A DNA stretch of 64,000 nucleotides from NCBI GenBank assembly GCA_900541245.1, contig UQIS01000002.1, positions 1 to 64,000 of the forward strand, given 5' to 3'. A model generated the notes under the pieces. The model made no database searches. It saw nothing but the letters and a program-made list of their open reading frames with translations, and was not told the DNA's origin. Both the position numbers and the translations under genes were made by a program. The stretch is from an uncultured Collinsella sp. (GTDB lineage Bacteria > Actinomycetota > Coriobacteriia > Coriobacteriales > Coriobacteriaceae). Positions 1-8,666 of the stretch are shown piece by piece; positions within the stretch are counted from its first letter, which is position 1; each line of letters opens with the position of its first letter.

Positions 1-109
1 AGGGGAAAGGCGGAGGGCTAGAAGAGGACGGGGCCGAGGACGGTTAAATCAATTTGCGAAAGAATCTTGACGGTACCTTAGGTCATCGCATTCGGCTTCT
101 ATATTCGAA

Positions 110-349
110 CTAAACTCGAACTAATCTAAATGATTTGCTCAAACACTCTTCGAAAGCTCGTTTTTCACTCTGAGTAAAACGCCCTTCCCAGTCAGTCCAC
201 GAACAGGAAGGCAACTCACAGCGAGCGGAGTCGAAGCCCTCTGCCGTCGGTCGTTCAAAATGCACGACAACCTTTTCGATATCCCCATCTGTAATCAGGT
301 CAGAATGAACGACCTCGGTACCGTCTTCGAATGTCATATACGGGTACAT
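110..349 (-). CDS. Conserved-looking small hypothetical protein (79 aa)
   Basis: I do not recognise the function. The start chosen is the ATG giving an N-terminus MYPYMTFEDGTEVVHSD, because a GAGGTGG ribosome binding site lies about 8 bases upstream; a longer reading frame to 451 has no such site. The protein is acidic, soluble, with no signal peptide or membrane segment. It reads as one compact domain with the stretch VVHFERPTAEGFDSARCELP in the middle. I have a vague impression of similar short proteins in other bacteria near toxin-antitoxin genes, but no such partner is visible here. It lies at the window edge, so its operon context is unknown. Confidence 0.6.
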   Translation of the reverse strand: MYPYMTFEDGTEVVHSDLITDGDIEKVVVHFERPTAEGFDSARCELPSCSWTDWEGRFTQSEKRAFEECLSKSFRLVRV

Positions 350-523
350 CACGTAAACCACCTCGCAATCGTAAATCCAGTTTAGCATCAAGCTATTGCA
401 CCAAAGACAGCAAGCCCCCTTGATGAGTTGATGGTATCTGTTAAATGTCACGTACGATTCACATCAGGTGGGTACCCTGATGGCTGCATGAAACGAAGCA
501 GATTTACACCGGGAGGACCCCGT

Positions 524-1477
524 ATGACAACCAAGTACACCGACGCGCCGCGCACGCGCGTCATGACGCCGGCATCGCTCAACAACGGCGTGCACGAGAA
601 CCATTCCATCGGACAGACCATGGCCATCGCGCCCAAAAAGGGCCTGTTTGACGACATTTCCATTCCCCAGATCATCGCCGGCGCCGCAGCTGCCGCCACG
701 AGCGTCGCGCTTGCTTCCAAGATCGGTATCGCCGGATCGGTGATTGGCGCCGCCGTGAGCTCAGTCATCACTGTTGTGTCCTCGCAGGTCTATCGCCACT
801 TTATCTCCGCCAGCGCCGAAGCAATCAAGGGCACGCATGCCGCTGTCGACTACCCTGCCGGCGCCTACGAGCCCGTTGAGCCGGATGTCGAGGAGCACCT
901 AGGTGGCGCCGCGACCACGCAGGAGATGCGCCAGGTTGCGGGACGCGCGACCACGGCGCGTGTCGCCCCCAACAGCCTGCGCGCCAAGGCGGCGGCAGAG
1001 CGCAGCCAGACGCAAAAGAAGGTTATCGTCTTCTCGATCGCCATCGCCATCGTCGCGGTCATCGCCTGCGCCGGCGCCATCCTTATCACCACCGCCGGCG
1101 AGGGTCTGGGCGAGCGCCCCGAGCCAATCCTTTCGTCGCGCACGACCGAGAGCGATGCAAATGGCAACACCCAGTCGCAAGATCAGCAGGCACAGGCGGA
1201 CGGCACGCAAGACAGTTCTACCTCTGCCGATTCGTCCTCGAACACCCAAAACCAATCGCAGGGCACCGATTCCTCTACGGCCAACGGTGGCACGCCGTCC
1301 GACACGACCGACTCAAGCCAAACGACTGACGGTTCACAGCCGAACACGGGAGGCCAGACGAGTGACACCACGTCGGGAACGGGTGCAGCAGACAGTAGCA
1401 ACACCAACAGCTCGAGCGGAACTGCGTCCGGCACGGCATCTGGCGGCTCGAGCCAAGGAACGGCATCGGGCAACTAA
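524..1477 (+). CDS. Membrane protein with Ser/Thr/Gly/Gln-rich tail (317 aa)
   Basis: No family is recognised. The ATG at 524 is preceded by GGGAGG at 511-516. Residues about 50-100 form an Ala/Gly/Val-rich, glycine-zipper-like hydrophobic region (IIAGAAAAATSVALASKIG). A clear transmembrane helix (VIVFSIAIAIVAVIACAGAI) follows at about residues 180-205. The last 100 or so residues are a low-complexity, disordered tail of Ser, Thr, Asn, Gln, Gly and Asp. This suggests a single- or double-pass envelope protein with an exposed, possibly glycosylated tail; there is no LPXTG sorting signal. A hairpin terminator follows. Confidence 0.75.
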   Translation: MTTKYTDAPRTRVMTPASLNNGVHENHSIGQTMAIAPKKGLFDDISIPQIIAGAAAAATSVALASKIGIAGSVIGAAVSSVITVVSSQVYRHFISASAEAIKGTHAAVDYPAGAYEPVEPDVEEHLGGAATTQEMRQVAGRATTARVAPNSLRAKAAAERSQTQKKVIVFSIAIAIVAVIACAGAILITTAGEGLGERPEPILSSRTTESDANGNTQSQDQQAQADGTQDSSTSADSSSNTQNQSQGTDSSTANGGTPSDTTDSSQTTDGSQPNTGGQTSDTTSGTGAADSSNTNSSSGTASGTASGGSSQGTASGN

Positions 1478-1511
1478 GCACATTTGCCTCTCATAGATAA
1501 CCGACCTATAC

Positions 1512-1548
1512 AACGGGCGCGAATCGAAAGCGGTTCGCGCCCGTTTGC
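1512..1548 (+). terminator. Rho-independent terminator after the 524-1477 gene
   Basis: A 12-bp perfect stem AACGGGCGCGAA / TTCGCGCCCGTT (1512-1523 and 1534-1545) is followed by a short T run. Confidence 0.8.
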
Positions 1549-1617
1549 CTTGGGCGCCGCCATGGCGAACGCCATGCGATGGTAAGATGCTTTACATATG
1601 TAAAGAGGAGATTTGCC

Positions 1618-2883
1618 ATGAGCAAGACAATAGTTAGGCCCACGCTTTCGCTGGGCAACCACATCTATCTGTATCGCCTGCTGCGCGATGCGATTGGATG
1701 CGGCAAGCAAACATTTATGACGCAGGTCGAGGAGGCGCTCGCCGCTGGCGACATGACCGCTTATGACCTGGGCTTCGAGTCCACGCGCGAGCTGCTCGAG
1801 GAGCTCAACGACTGCGTTAAGCTGACCGTCTTTAAGGGCGGTCGCCTGTATGCCACCGTCATCGCCAACGAGGCCTGGGATGCCGCACTTGCCAAGGGCG
1901 AGGACAAGCCCAAGGCAGCCAAGGGCGCCAAGCAGTCCTACAAAAAGAAAAAGCGCGGCGAGAAGGACCTCAAGGCAGTGCGCCCCAAGCACGTTAAGCG
2001 TCCCGAACCAGAATCCATGGTTGAAACCGTACCGGAATCCGAGCCCGAAACAGAGATCGAAGTCGCTATTGAGGTAACGGCAGAAGCCGAAACCGAAATC
2101 GCCGCCACGACCGATCCCGAAGTCATATCCGAGCAGGAAGCGGCTGCGGAGCCCAACGAGGCTCCCAAGTCGACAACCGAAGAAGCCGCTAGCCAATCCG
2201 AGACGCCTGCGTTGCAAAACAGCGATATCTTTGGCGACGAGGCCGAGGACGATCAGCCCGAAGAGCCCGCCGATCAAGGCGCTACCGAGTCGACGCCGAA
2301 GCCCGAGACGCTGCAGCCTGCCATCTCGCTTACGGTGGTCTACGACCCCGAAAACGCCAACGCCGGCATCACCACCATGGCATCCACGCCCGTCGAGGTA
2401 AAGCCGTCTATCGAGGCGGAGGACGCCCCAGAAGCCGATGCCAAAACCGAGACTGAAGACATATCCGTCTCCGTGGAACCGACAGATTCCGCAGTTAATC
2501 CGGAAGCGGTGCCTGAGTCTGAACCCGTCATCGAGTCCACATCCGCACCTGTACCGGCTCCGGTCCCCGCGTCCGCAGCACCGACCATCCCCGAGGACTT
2601 CCCCATCGATTTCGCAACCGAGGTCTTCTGCCCCGGCCCATTGCTACACCAGCTGTCGACCTATCTCCCCTACGGCGCCGATACCCTCGGTATTGTCGGC
2701 GAGTACTACTGGATCGCCCGCGAGCGCGGTACCATCGAGGCCGCGCGAAACCGCGCAAGCTTCCCCCTGCGCTACACGCAGGCCGGCGAGCGCCGCGAGG
2801 TTACCGTGCGCATCCGCCGCAACACCACCGGCGGTCTCGGAGCCGCCTGGACCATCGATAAAGTCGAAGCCCCGGTCGAGTAA
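1618..2883 (+). CDS. Hypothetical protein with folded ends and a Glu/Ala/Pro-rich linker (421 aa)
   Basis: The start at 1618 follows AAAGAGGAG. Residues 1-95 form a compact domain. Its second half (about 45-80, YDLGFESTRELLEELNDCVKL then a beta-rich stretch) resembles the LOTUS/OST-HTH winged-helix pattern; this is a weak motif-level impression. A Lys-rich patch follows (about 100-125), then about 200 residues of very acidic Glu/Pro/Ala/Thr repeats, likely disordered. A C-terminal domain of about 90 residues (from FCPGPLLHQL) is rich in Arg and aromatic residues. The architecture of two small domains joined by an acidic linker suggests a nucleic-acid or protein adaptor, but the function is unknown. 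Confidence 0.7.
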   Translation: MSKTIVRPTLSLGNHIYLYRLLRDAIGCGKQTFMTQVEEALAAGDMTAYDLGFESTRELLEELNDCVKLTVFKGGRLYATVIANEAWDAALAKGEDKPKAAKGAKQSYKKKKRGEKDLKAVRPKHVKRPEPESMVETVPESEPETEIEVAIEVTAEAETEIAATTDPEVISEQEAAAEPNEAPKSTTEEAASQSETPALQNSDIFGDEAEDDQPEEPADQGATESTPKPETLQPAISLTVVYDPENANAGITTMASTPVEVKPSIEAEDAPEADAKTETEDISVSVEPTDSAVNPEAVPESEPVIESTSAPVPAPVPASAAPTIPEDFPIDFATEVFCPGPLLHQLSTYLPYGADTLGIVGEYYWIARERGTIEAARNRASFPLRYTQAGERREVTVRIRRNTTGGLGAAWTIDKVEAPVE

Positions 2884-2885
2884 AA

Positions 2886-2926
2886 AACGGCCTCGGATAG
2901 CCAATTGACCATCCGAGGCCGTTTGA
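2886..2926. terminator. Bidirectional hairpin terminator
   Basis: AACGGCCTCGGAT (2886-2898) pairs with ATCCGAGGCCGTT (2911-2923), with A and T runs on the two sides. It lies between convergent genes ending at 2883 (+) and 2938 (-). Confidence 0.85.
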
Positions 2927-2937
2927 ATTCAGGCCTT

Positions 2938-3330
2938 TTAGTTGTCATCGGTGCATATAGACACCAGAGAAGCAAGCTCATCCTCAAGTTGCGGAGCAAA
3001 GTATCTAAAAGAAACCTGCGCTCCAGTCGGTATCGACTCAATCATATTCGCAGCATTATCTGAAACTCGGTACGATGCAGTTTCACCTGTCTTCAAATCC
3101 TCTATTGAGCAGACAGCGTCTTCAGCATCAATCGACCTAAGCACGCCTTTTCCTTGTAACATCACATCGGCATGCCCGCCAGCTATTTCTAATGAACCTG
3201 AGTCTGTCGCAGTCACTTCTCCGGAACCTCCGCGCGATATCTCTTCCTTTGTTGAACAGCCCACCAATGAAGCCATCAGCACCAAAGACAGAGCTAGACG
3301 AATCGCCCTACTTCGAAAAAGTCGTTCCAT
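2938..3330 (-). CDS. Putative lipoprotein (130 aa)
   Basis: The N-terminus has Arg residues, a hydrophobic core and a lipobox ASLVGC, so it is probably lipidated at Cys about 24 and held on the outer face of the membrane. The mature part is a small, soluble domain rich in Ser, Thr, Asp and Val of unknown function. The start is uncertain: ATG codons at 3357, 3342 and 3330 are in frame and none has a strong ribosome site. I chose 3330 because it gives a normal-length signal. It overlaps the end of the upstream papain-like gene by 23 bases, so translation is probably coupled. Its base composition is more AT-rich than most of the window. Confidence 0.65.
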   Translation of the reverse strand: MERLFRSRAIRLALSLVLMASLVGCSTKEEISRGGSGEVTATDSGSLEIAGGHADVMLQGKGVLRSIDAEDAVCSIEDLKTGETASYRVSDNAANMIESIPTGAQVSFRYFAPQLEDELASLVSICTDDN

Positions 3331-4435
3331 AAGTCCACGCATAATAGCTCTGATCATACTTCAGGAAGGATAAAGATGAATTCCAGCCGTCCGCTATGCC
3401 AATCATCTGCCTTGTCTCTCCAGTTTTCTTACCAGTAAGTGTGGCGTAAGCCTCCGCTGTTACAGAATGGGCTGATCCGTTGTACAAACTCGCATGTAAA
3501 ACATTCGGTCTATTAGAGTTAATCTCATTTTGAATGCTCGCGATAGCCGGAGAGGAGACAGTGCGGGCGATAAGAGTACTTCCTCTGCTTGCGCAGTAAT
3601 TTGTAAACCCCGTTGCACAGGTTGATATCGGCGTTCCACCCAAAACAACGCCGGGAACAGTCTGTTCTTCATCGGAAAGAGCATGGGTATTGGTGTAATT
3701 CCATATCTGCATATATTGCGAAGGGTCGCTATATAAATTGGCAATGCCATACAGTTCCGCAACGTTCGAAAAAGCTGTCACCATACAAGCATAGTGGGCG
3801 GTAAGCCTCTTAATCTCGCTTTCATCATATGACATAAACTGAGAAATGGAACGAAATCCAGATACTGTGTAATCCTGCATTTGAGTTGCGTAAATTACAA
3901 CATCGTTCCAGCTTGAAGGTTTATTCGATAAAACGACAGGCCGTCCTTCTATGGAAACAGCCGGGATTGTTCTTCCGCAATTTGTTGTTATTGAACCGTC
4001 CAAAGATTGCACGCCGAATTCGAATGGATTGATCATTACGACTGGGTTATTGTAAGAATAAGACTCGACACCAAGATCTCCCCCCCGATCCATAGGGCTG
4101 ACTAAGCCGTCTCCAAAACGATATCCCGTAAGTATTTCATCATCTGAAGCATCTAAAACCAAATAGCCCGCGGCTCTATTGGATGTCACAACCGGAACAA
4201 TGTAACCAAGCGGGGACCCATCAACATCTACAAAAGGAATAGGGTCAGAAGGCGTATACGAATAGCCGAGGAGTCCCTTTATATATTTATCGGCAAGCTC
4301 TTGCGCAATTTCAGAAGTAAATTGTATCTGCTCACCATCAATATTGCCCGTCGAAGCAAAAACCTCTTTCGGACGTGCGGCTAAGGCGACAATTGAAGAC
4401 GCGACAAGTTGCAGAAAACGACGACGCGAAAGCAT
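3308..4435 (-). CDS. Exported papain-fold (C10/C39-like) cysteine peptidase candidate (375 aa)
   Basis: The N-terminus SRRRFLQLVASSIVALAA resembles a Tat signal. Residues about 35-125 look like a propeptide domain of the kind found in C10 streptopain-like enzymes. A possible catalytic set follows: Cys in HYACMVTAFSN (about 225), His in GSAHSVTAEAY (about 330) and Asp in IADGWNSS (about 350), in the order expected for papain-fold peptidases. Family assignment rests on this order and spacing, not on a search. Base composition is clearly more AT-rich than the flanking genes, suggesting acquisition by transfer. It is followed by an overlapping lipoprotein gene that may be a partner or inhibitor. 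Confidence 0.6.
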   Translation of the reverse strand: MLSRRRFLQLVASSIVALAARPKEVFASTGNIDGEQIQFTSEIAQELADKYIKGLLGYSYTPSDPIPFVDVDGSPLGYIVPVVTSNRAAGYLVLDASDDEILTGYRFGDGLVSPMDRGGDLGVESYSYNNPVVMINPFEFGVQSLDGSITTNCGRTIPAVSIEGRPVVLSNKPSSWNDVVIYATQMQDYTVSGFRSISQFMSYDESEIKRLTAHYACMVTAFSNVAELYGIANLYSDPSQYMQIWNYTNTHALSDEEQTVPGVVLGGTPISTCATGFTNYCASRGSTLIARTVSSPAIASIQNEINSNRPNVLHASLYNGSAHSVTAEAYATLTGKKTGETRQMIGIADGWNSSLSFLKYDQSYYAWTYGTTFSK

Positions 4436-4679
4436 ATGTTCTTCTTTCTAGAGAAGCGACTAATAAGGTACTCCTATTCTATAATCTTTTTTGTAACGCT
4501 ACAGCACTGGTTATATTTCAATTCGATTTGCTTATGTCCTTGCAACCCAATGCATCTTTACGTTTTAAACGGAATTAGAAAATCACTCATAGCAAAAACG
4601 GGCTTTAATCCCAAAGAGATGACTTTGATTATGAATCAAACCAGCAGCCAGGGCATAGCTGCAGTGCAATTGCTACAAG

Positions 4680-4705
4680 AAAGGCCGCCCTTGGTGGCGG
4701 CCTTT
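4680..4705. terminator. Hairpin terminator downstream of ettA
   Basis: AAAGGCCGCC (4680-4689) and GGCGGCCTTT (4696-4705) form a 10-bp perfect stem with a 6-base loop, directly 3' of the ettA stop on the minus strand. The rest of 4436-4679 shows no gene. Confidence 0.85.
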
Positions 4706-4715
4706 CTACTTGCTA

Positions 4716-6395
4716 CTAGTCGCGCGTGAGCTTCCTGTGAATGCGATGCGGCTGGGCTGCGTCCTCGCCCAGGCGCTCGATGCGGTTGGCCTGATAGGCC
4801 TCGAAGTTGCCCTCGAACCAATACCAGTTGCCCGGATTCTCGTCGGTGCCCTCCCACGCCAGAATGTGCGTGGCGACGCGGTCCAGGAACATGCGGTCGT
4901 GGCTAATGACCACCGAGCAGCCCGGGAACTCGAGCAGCGCCGCTTCGAGCGAGGACAGCGTCTCGACGTCGAGGTCGTTTGTGGGCTCGTCGAGGAGCAG
5001 CAGGTTGCCGCCCTGCTTGAGCGTAAGCGCCAAGTTCAGACGGTTGCGCTCGCCACCGGAGAGCACGCCAGCGCGCTTCTGCTGGTCCTGGCCCTTAAAG
5101 CCAAAGCTCGCCACGTACGCGCGGCTGGGGACCTCGGTCTCGCCCACCATCATGTGGTCCAGGCCATCCGAGACGACCTCCCACAGGTTCTTATCGGGGT
5201 CGATGCCAGAACGGTTCTGATCGACATAGGAGATCTTGACGGTCTCGCCCACCTCGAGCTCGCCCGAAGTCAGCGGCTCCAGGCCCACGATGGTCTTGAA
5301 CAGCGTGGTCTTGCCCACACCGTTGGGGCCGATGACGCCCACAATGCCGTTGCGCGGCAGGGTGAACGATAGGTCGTCGATGAGCACGCGACCGTCGAAT
5401 TCCTTGTGCAGGTGATGGGCCTCGAGCACCTTGTTACCCAGACGCGGTCCAACGGGAATGCGGATGTCGGTCCAGTCGAGCTTCTGGCTTGCGCGGGCCT
5501 CGGCCTCCATCTCCTCGTAGCGAGCCAGACGGGCCTTGTTCTTGGCCTGACGGGCCTTGGGCGAGCTGCGCACCCACTCGAGCTCGGCCTCCATGCGCTT
5601 GGCGAGCTTGGCGTCGCGGTTGCCCTGTGCCTCGATACGGGCGGCCTTGGTCTCCAGATACGTGGAGTAGTTGCCCTTGTAGGGATAAAGGTGGCCGCGG
5701 TCGACCTCGCAAATCCACTCGGCAACATTATCCAGGAAGTAGCGATCGTGTGTGACGGCAAGCACCGCGCCCTGGTAGTTGTGCAGGAAGTGCTCGAGCC
5801 ACAGGATCGACTCGGCGTCCAGGTGGTTCGTGGGCTCGTCGAGCAGCAACAGGTCGGGAGCCTCGAGCAGCAGCTTGCACAGGGCCACGCGGCGGCGCTC
5901 GCCGCCGGAAAGCACGTTGACCGGCATGTCGGAATCGGGCAGCTGCAGGGCGTCCATGGCCTGGCCGAGCTTGGAATCGATATCCCAGCCGTCGGCGGCG
6001 TCGATCTCGTCCTGGAGCTTTCCCATCTCGGCCATGAGGGCGTCCATGTCGCAATCCGGGTCGCACATCTCCTCGCCGATCTTGTTGAAGCGATCGACCT
6101 TGGCGATCATGTCGCCAAATGCCATGCGCACGTTCTCGATGACGGTCTTGTCGTCGTCGAGCGGCGGCTCCTGCTGCAAGATACCCACGGTGTAGCCGGG
6201 GGTAAGTCTGGCATCGCCGTTGGAGACTTCCTCGATGCCGGCCATGATCTTGAGCAGGGTCGACTTGCCCATACCGTTGGGGCCCACGACGCCGATCTTG
6301 GCACCGGGGTAGAAGCTCAGGGTCACGTCGTCAAGGATCACCTTGTCGCCATGGGCCTTGCGAGCCTGATACATCTGGTAGATAAACTCCGCCAT
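4716..6395 (-). CDS. ettA: Energy-dependent translational throttle protein EttA (ABC-F)
   Basis: A 559-residue cytoplasmic ABC-F ATPase with two nucleotide-binding domains and no membrane segments. Walker A motifs are GPNGMGKST (38-46) and GPNGVGKTT. Signature motifs LSGGERRR and LSGGERNR and Walker B/D-loop motifs DEPTNHLD and DEPTNDLD are all intact. The length and the N-terminus MAEFIYQMYQARKAHG are typical of EttA. Members of this family bind the ribosomal E site and gate entry into elongation according to the ATP/ADP ratio. It is a monocistronic minus-strand gene with its own terminator. Confidence 0.93.
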   Translation of the reverse strand: MAEFIYQMYQARKAHGDKVILDDVTLSFYPGAKIGVVGPNGMGKSTLLKIMAGIEEVSNGDARLTPGYTVGILQQEPPLDDDKTVIENVRMAFGDMIAKVDRFNKIGEEMCDPDCDMDALMAEMGKLQDEIDAADGWDIDSKLGQAMDALQLPDSDMPVNVLSGGERRRVALCKLLLEAPDLLLLDEPTNHLDAESILWLEHFLHNYQGAVLAVTHDRYFLDNVAEWICEVDRGHLYPYKGNYSTYLETKAARIEAQGNRDAKLAKRMEAELEWVRSSPKARQAKNKARLARYEEMEAEARASQKLDWTDIRIPVGPRLGNKVLEAHHLHKEFDGRVLIDDLSFTLPRNGIVGVIGPNGVGKTTLFKTIVGLEPLTSGELEVGETVKISYVDQNRSGIDPDKNLWEVVSDGLDHMMVGETEVPSRAYVASFGFKGQDQQKRAGVLSGGERNRLNLALTLKQGGNLLLLDEPTNDLDVETLSSLEAALLEFPGCSVVISHDRMFLDRVATHILAWEGTDENPGNWYWFEGNFEAYQANRIERLGEDAAQPHRIHRKLTRD

Positions 6396-6579
6396 TTGTC
6401 TGTTTTATCCTTTCTACCTGTTGTTTCCCTATTCTTGATTCGCTTTAGTGGAAACGAAATGAGAAAACCAGCTCTGAAACGTAACGAAAAAGGGGCATGG
6501 TTGCCCACACCCCCTAATACTACCTGGGAAAAGTCCCCCGGAACATACTATGAACTGCGTACGCTAGTTTTCCGCAACC

Positions 6580-7284
6580 TTAACGAGCGGCTCGCTGCGA
6601 TTTGCGCCACAACAGATACGAGTAGACGTAGACGGCTCCAACCGAACCAAACGTCAGAACCGCAATCACCGCGGCGACGACTTCACTCGAAAGCACGCTG
6701 CCTGCCACGCCCATCACAATCAGGCCAATACCCAGCACCATAAAGCAGGCGCCGCCAAAACGCTGCGTACGGCGCCAGTTTTCGGGATCGGCAAGCGCCC
6801 AAGGTGTCTTGATACCGAGCGTATAATTCTGCTTCACACGCGGCAAATAGTTGCCTACGCCGATGAACAGCAAACCGACAACACCGGAAATCAGCACGTT
6901 AGCCGAACCGACCGCCGGCACCACGCCCCAGACCGTAAGCTCTCCCAGCCAGCTTATGGCGCACATGAACAAGGTGAAGGCGATTACGAAGCCCTGGTAG
7001 AACTTGCCCGAGGTTCGATATGCCTCACCTTTGGGGTCGATGCGCGGCACCACGAAGAACATTGCGAGAAGCGCCAGAGGCAGCACGCCGAGCGCGGAGG
7101 CCATCCAGCTAGGACCCCAACCGTCGACGGCGCCGTTCGCGCCCCAGTGCGTGGGAATCTGCGCAGGCAAGCTCGGCATCACCATGAGGTGCGCTACGAC
7201 ATTGGCGACGCACAGAGCGACCAGCACAATCCACACGCGCGACGATACCCCCGTGGGGTGAATGCCCTTGTTTTCGTTATTCAT
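6580..7284 (-). CDS. sdpI: SdpI-family integral membrane protein (DUF1648)
   Basis: A 234-residue membrane protein with about six hydrophobic segments. Near the N-terminus it carries the pattern MPSLPAQIPTHWGANGAVDGW, the hallmark of the DUF1648/SdpI group. In Bacillus subtilis SdpI gives immunity to the SdpC toxin and sequesters the autorepressor SdpR at the membrane. The ATG at 7284 is preceded by GGAAGG and overlaps the end of the ArsR-type gene by 8 bases, so the two are translationally coupled like sdpRI. No SdpC-like toxin gene is present, so the role here may be general envelope-stress signalling. Confidence 0.8.
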   Translation of the reverse strand: MNNENKGIHPTGVSSRVWIVLVALCVANVVAHLMVMPSLPAQIPTHWGANGAVDGWGPSWMASALGVLPLALLAMFFVVPRIDPKGEAYRTSGKFYQGFVIAFTLFMCAISWLGELTVWGVVPAVGSANVLISGVVGLLFIGVGNYLPRVKQNYTLGIKTPWALADPENWRRTQRFGGACFMVLGIGLIVMGVAGSVLSSEVVAAVIAVLTFGSVGAVYVYSYLLWRKSQRAAR

Positions 7285-7555
7285 CCTTATCACCTTCCGT
7301 GTTTGTAAAGCCCATAAACCAGCCAATTAAATCCTGCATGACGGTGGTGTTTAAGCTGTATACGATGTTTTGGCCATGGCGCTCGTCGGTCACCAACCCG
7401 GCGTTTTTGAGCGTCGCCAAGTGATGGCTCAGCGACGGCTTACTGATATCGAAATGCTCGGCAAGCTCCCCCGCCGTGCAATTGCCCTCGCGCAGCAACT
7501 CCAAAATGCGCCGTCGCGTTGGATCGGCAAGCGCCTTAAAACCCTCTCCCGGCAT
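7277..7555 (-). CDS. sdpR: ArsR/SdpR-family winged-helix repressor (92 aa)
   Basis: A short ArsR-fold regulator: N-terminus FKALADPTRRRILELLREGN, recognition region HFDISKPSLSHHLATLKNAGLV, then a beta wing. It has no metal-binding cysteine pair, which fits the SdpR (autorepressor) group better than metal-sensing ArsR. The ATG at 7555 follows a strong GAGGAGG; a longer start has no advantage. It is the first gene of a two-gene operon with the SdpI-like protein. A palindrome at 7604-7619 upstream is a likely operator. Confidence 0.82.
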   Translation of the reverse strand: MPGEGFKALADPTRRRILELLREGNCTAGELAEHFDISKPSLSHHLATLKNAGLVTDERHGQNIVYSLNTTVMQDLIGWFMGFTNTEGDKDE

Positions 7556-7603
7556 AAGACCTCCTCTCATCATCTCTCATGACGCGCACACTATACTCGA
7601 TAT

Positions 7604-7619
7604 TTAGATGTTTGTCTAA
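7604..7619. promoter_or_regulatory. Candidate SdpR-type operator
   Basis: TTAGA TGTTTG TCTAA is an inverted repeat with 5-bp arms, 49-64 bases upstream of the repressor start, where a promoter would be expected. Related half-sites continue in the next 10 bases. Confidence 0.45.
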
Positions 7620-7854
7620 CTATCTAATCTTGTACTCAAAAAAATAGCCACCTCCGCGTAATGCGAAGACGGCCACTTCTCACGCTACAAACGTGTTTTG
7701 GAGTTGGCCAACCCGCTGCAACGGGTGCCATCTGCTTCAATCTTATGCGAACCCCGATCCCATTTCAACAAGCCCAAGGGCTCAAATGGAATCGCGATAA
7801 TACCTATAATGGCGATAGCTAAAACACGATTCGCTTCCCCATCGGAGGATATCC

Positions 7855-8652
7855 ATGACCGAAACCATAGCCGCTTCACCCATCGAGACGCGCGACACCA
7901 AGCTCGAGATCATCATGGGCCGCGAGGCACTCGATAAGCTCGCCGATGCTACGGTGCTGGTGCTCGGCTGCGGAGGCGTGGGCTCCAACTGCTGCGAGGC
8001 ACTCGCCCGCGGCGGCATCGGTCATTTCGTCATTCTGGACAAGGACATCATCGCGCCCAGCAATATCAATCGCCAGGCCATCGCCTTTCACAGCACCATC
8101 GGCAAGCGCAAAGTGGACGTGATGGATGCCATGATTCGCGATATCAATCCCGCCGCCACCGTTATCAAGCGCACCGAATACCTGCTGAGCGACAACATCG
8201 ACGAGTTCTTCGCGAGCGTTTTGGAGCAGACGGGTGGCAAGCTCGACTACGTCGTCGACGCCATCGACACCATCTCGGCCAAGCTTACCATTGCCAAATA
8301 TGCTCAGGACCACGGCATTCGTTTGGTTAGCTCCATGGGCGGGGCCAACAAGCTCCATCCCGAGTGCCTCCGCTTTGCCGACATTTTCGATACGGTACGT
8401 GACCCCATGAGCCGCATCATGCGCAAAGAATGTAAGAAGCGCGGCATCAAGAGCCTACATGTACTGTTTAGCTGCGAGGAATCGGTTAAGACACAGCCCC
8501 GCGACCCTTCCAATATCCACGAGCGTACCGAGCTCGGAACCGCCAGTTTTATGCCGCCCATCATGGGCCAGATGATTGCCGGCGAGGTTATCCGCCGGAT
8601 CAGTGGCCGCGGCACCGAGCGCGTGCGCGCCGATGGCCAGCGCCTGGACTAG
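7855..8652 (+). CDS. tcdA: tRNA threonylcarbamoyladenosine dehydratase TcdA (ThiF/E1 family)
   Basis: A 265-residue E1-like enzyme. The nucleotide-binding loop VLGCGGVGSNCCEALAR lies at residues 36-52, followed by the adenylation-site pattern SNINRQ. The family ATP-dependently converts t6A37 in ANN-reading tRNAs to the cyclic ct6A form. The N-terminal RFxRxxxLxG-like region (RDTKLEIIMGREALDKL), the length and the absence of a second Ub-like partner fit TcdA rather than ThiF/MoeB. A GGAGG site precedes the ATG. The TatD nuclease starts 14 bases downstream, probably as a two-gene transcript. Confidence 0.85.
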   Translation: MTETIAASPIETRDTKLEIIMGREALDKLADATVLVLGCGGVGSNCCEALARGGIGHFVILDKDIIAPSNINRQAIAFHSTIGKRKVDVMDAMIRDINPAATVIKRTEYLLSDNIDEFFASVLEQTGGKLDYVVDAIDTISAKLTIAKYAQDHGIRLVSSMGGANKLHPECLRFADIFDTVRDPMSRIMRKECKKRGIKSLHVLFSCEESVKTQPRDPSNIHERTELGTASFMPPIMGQMIAGEVIRRISGRGTERVRADGQRLD

Positions 8653-8666
8653 CGGAGCGCGCCGAG

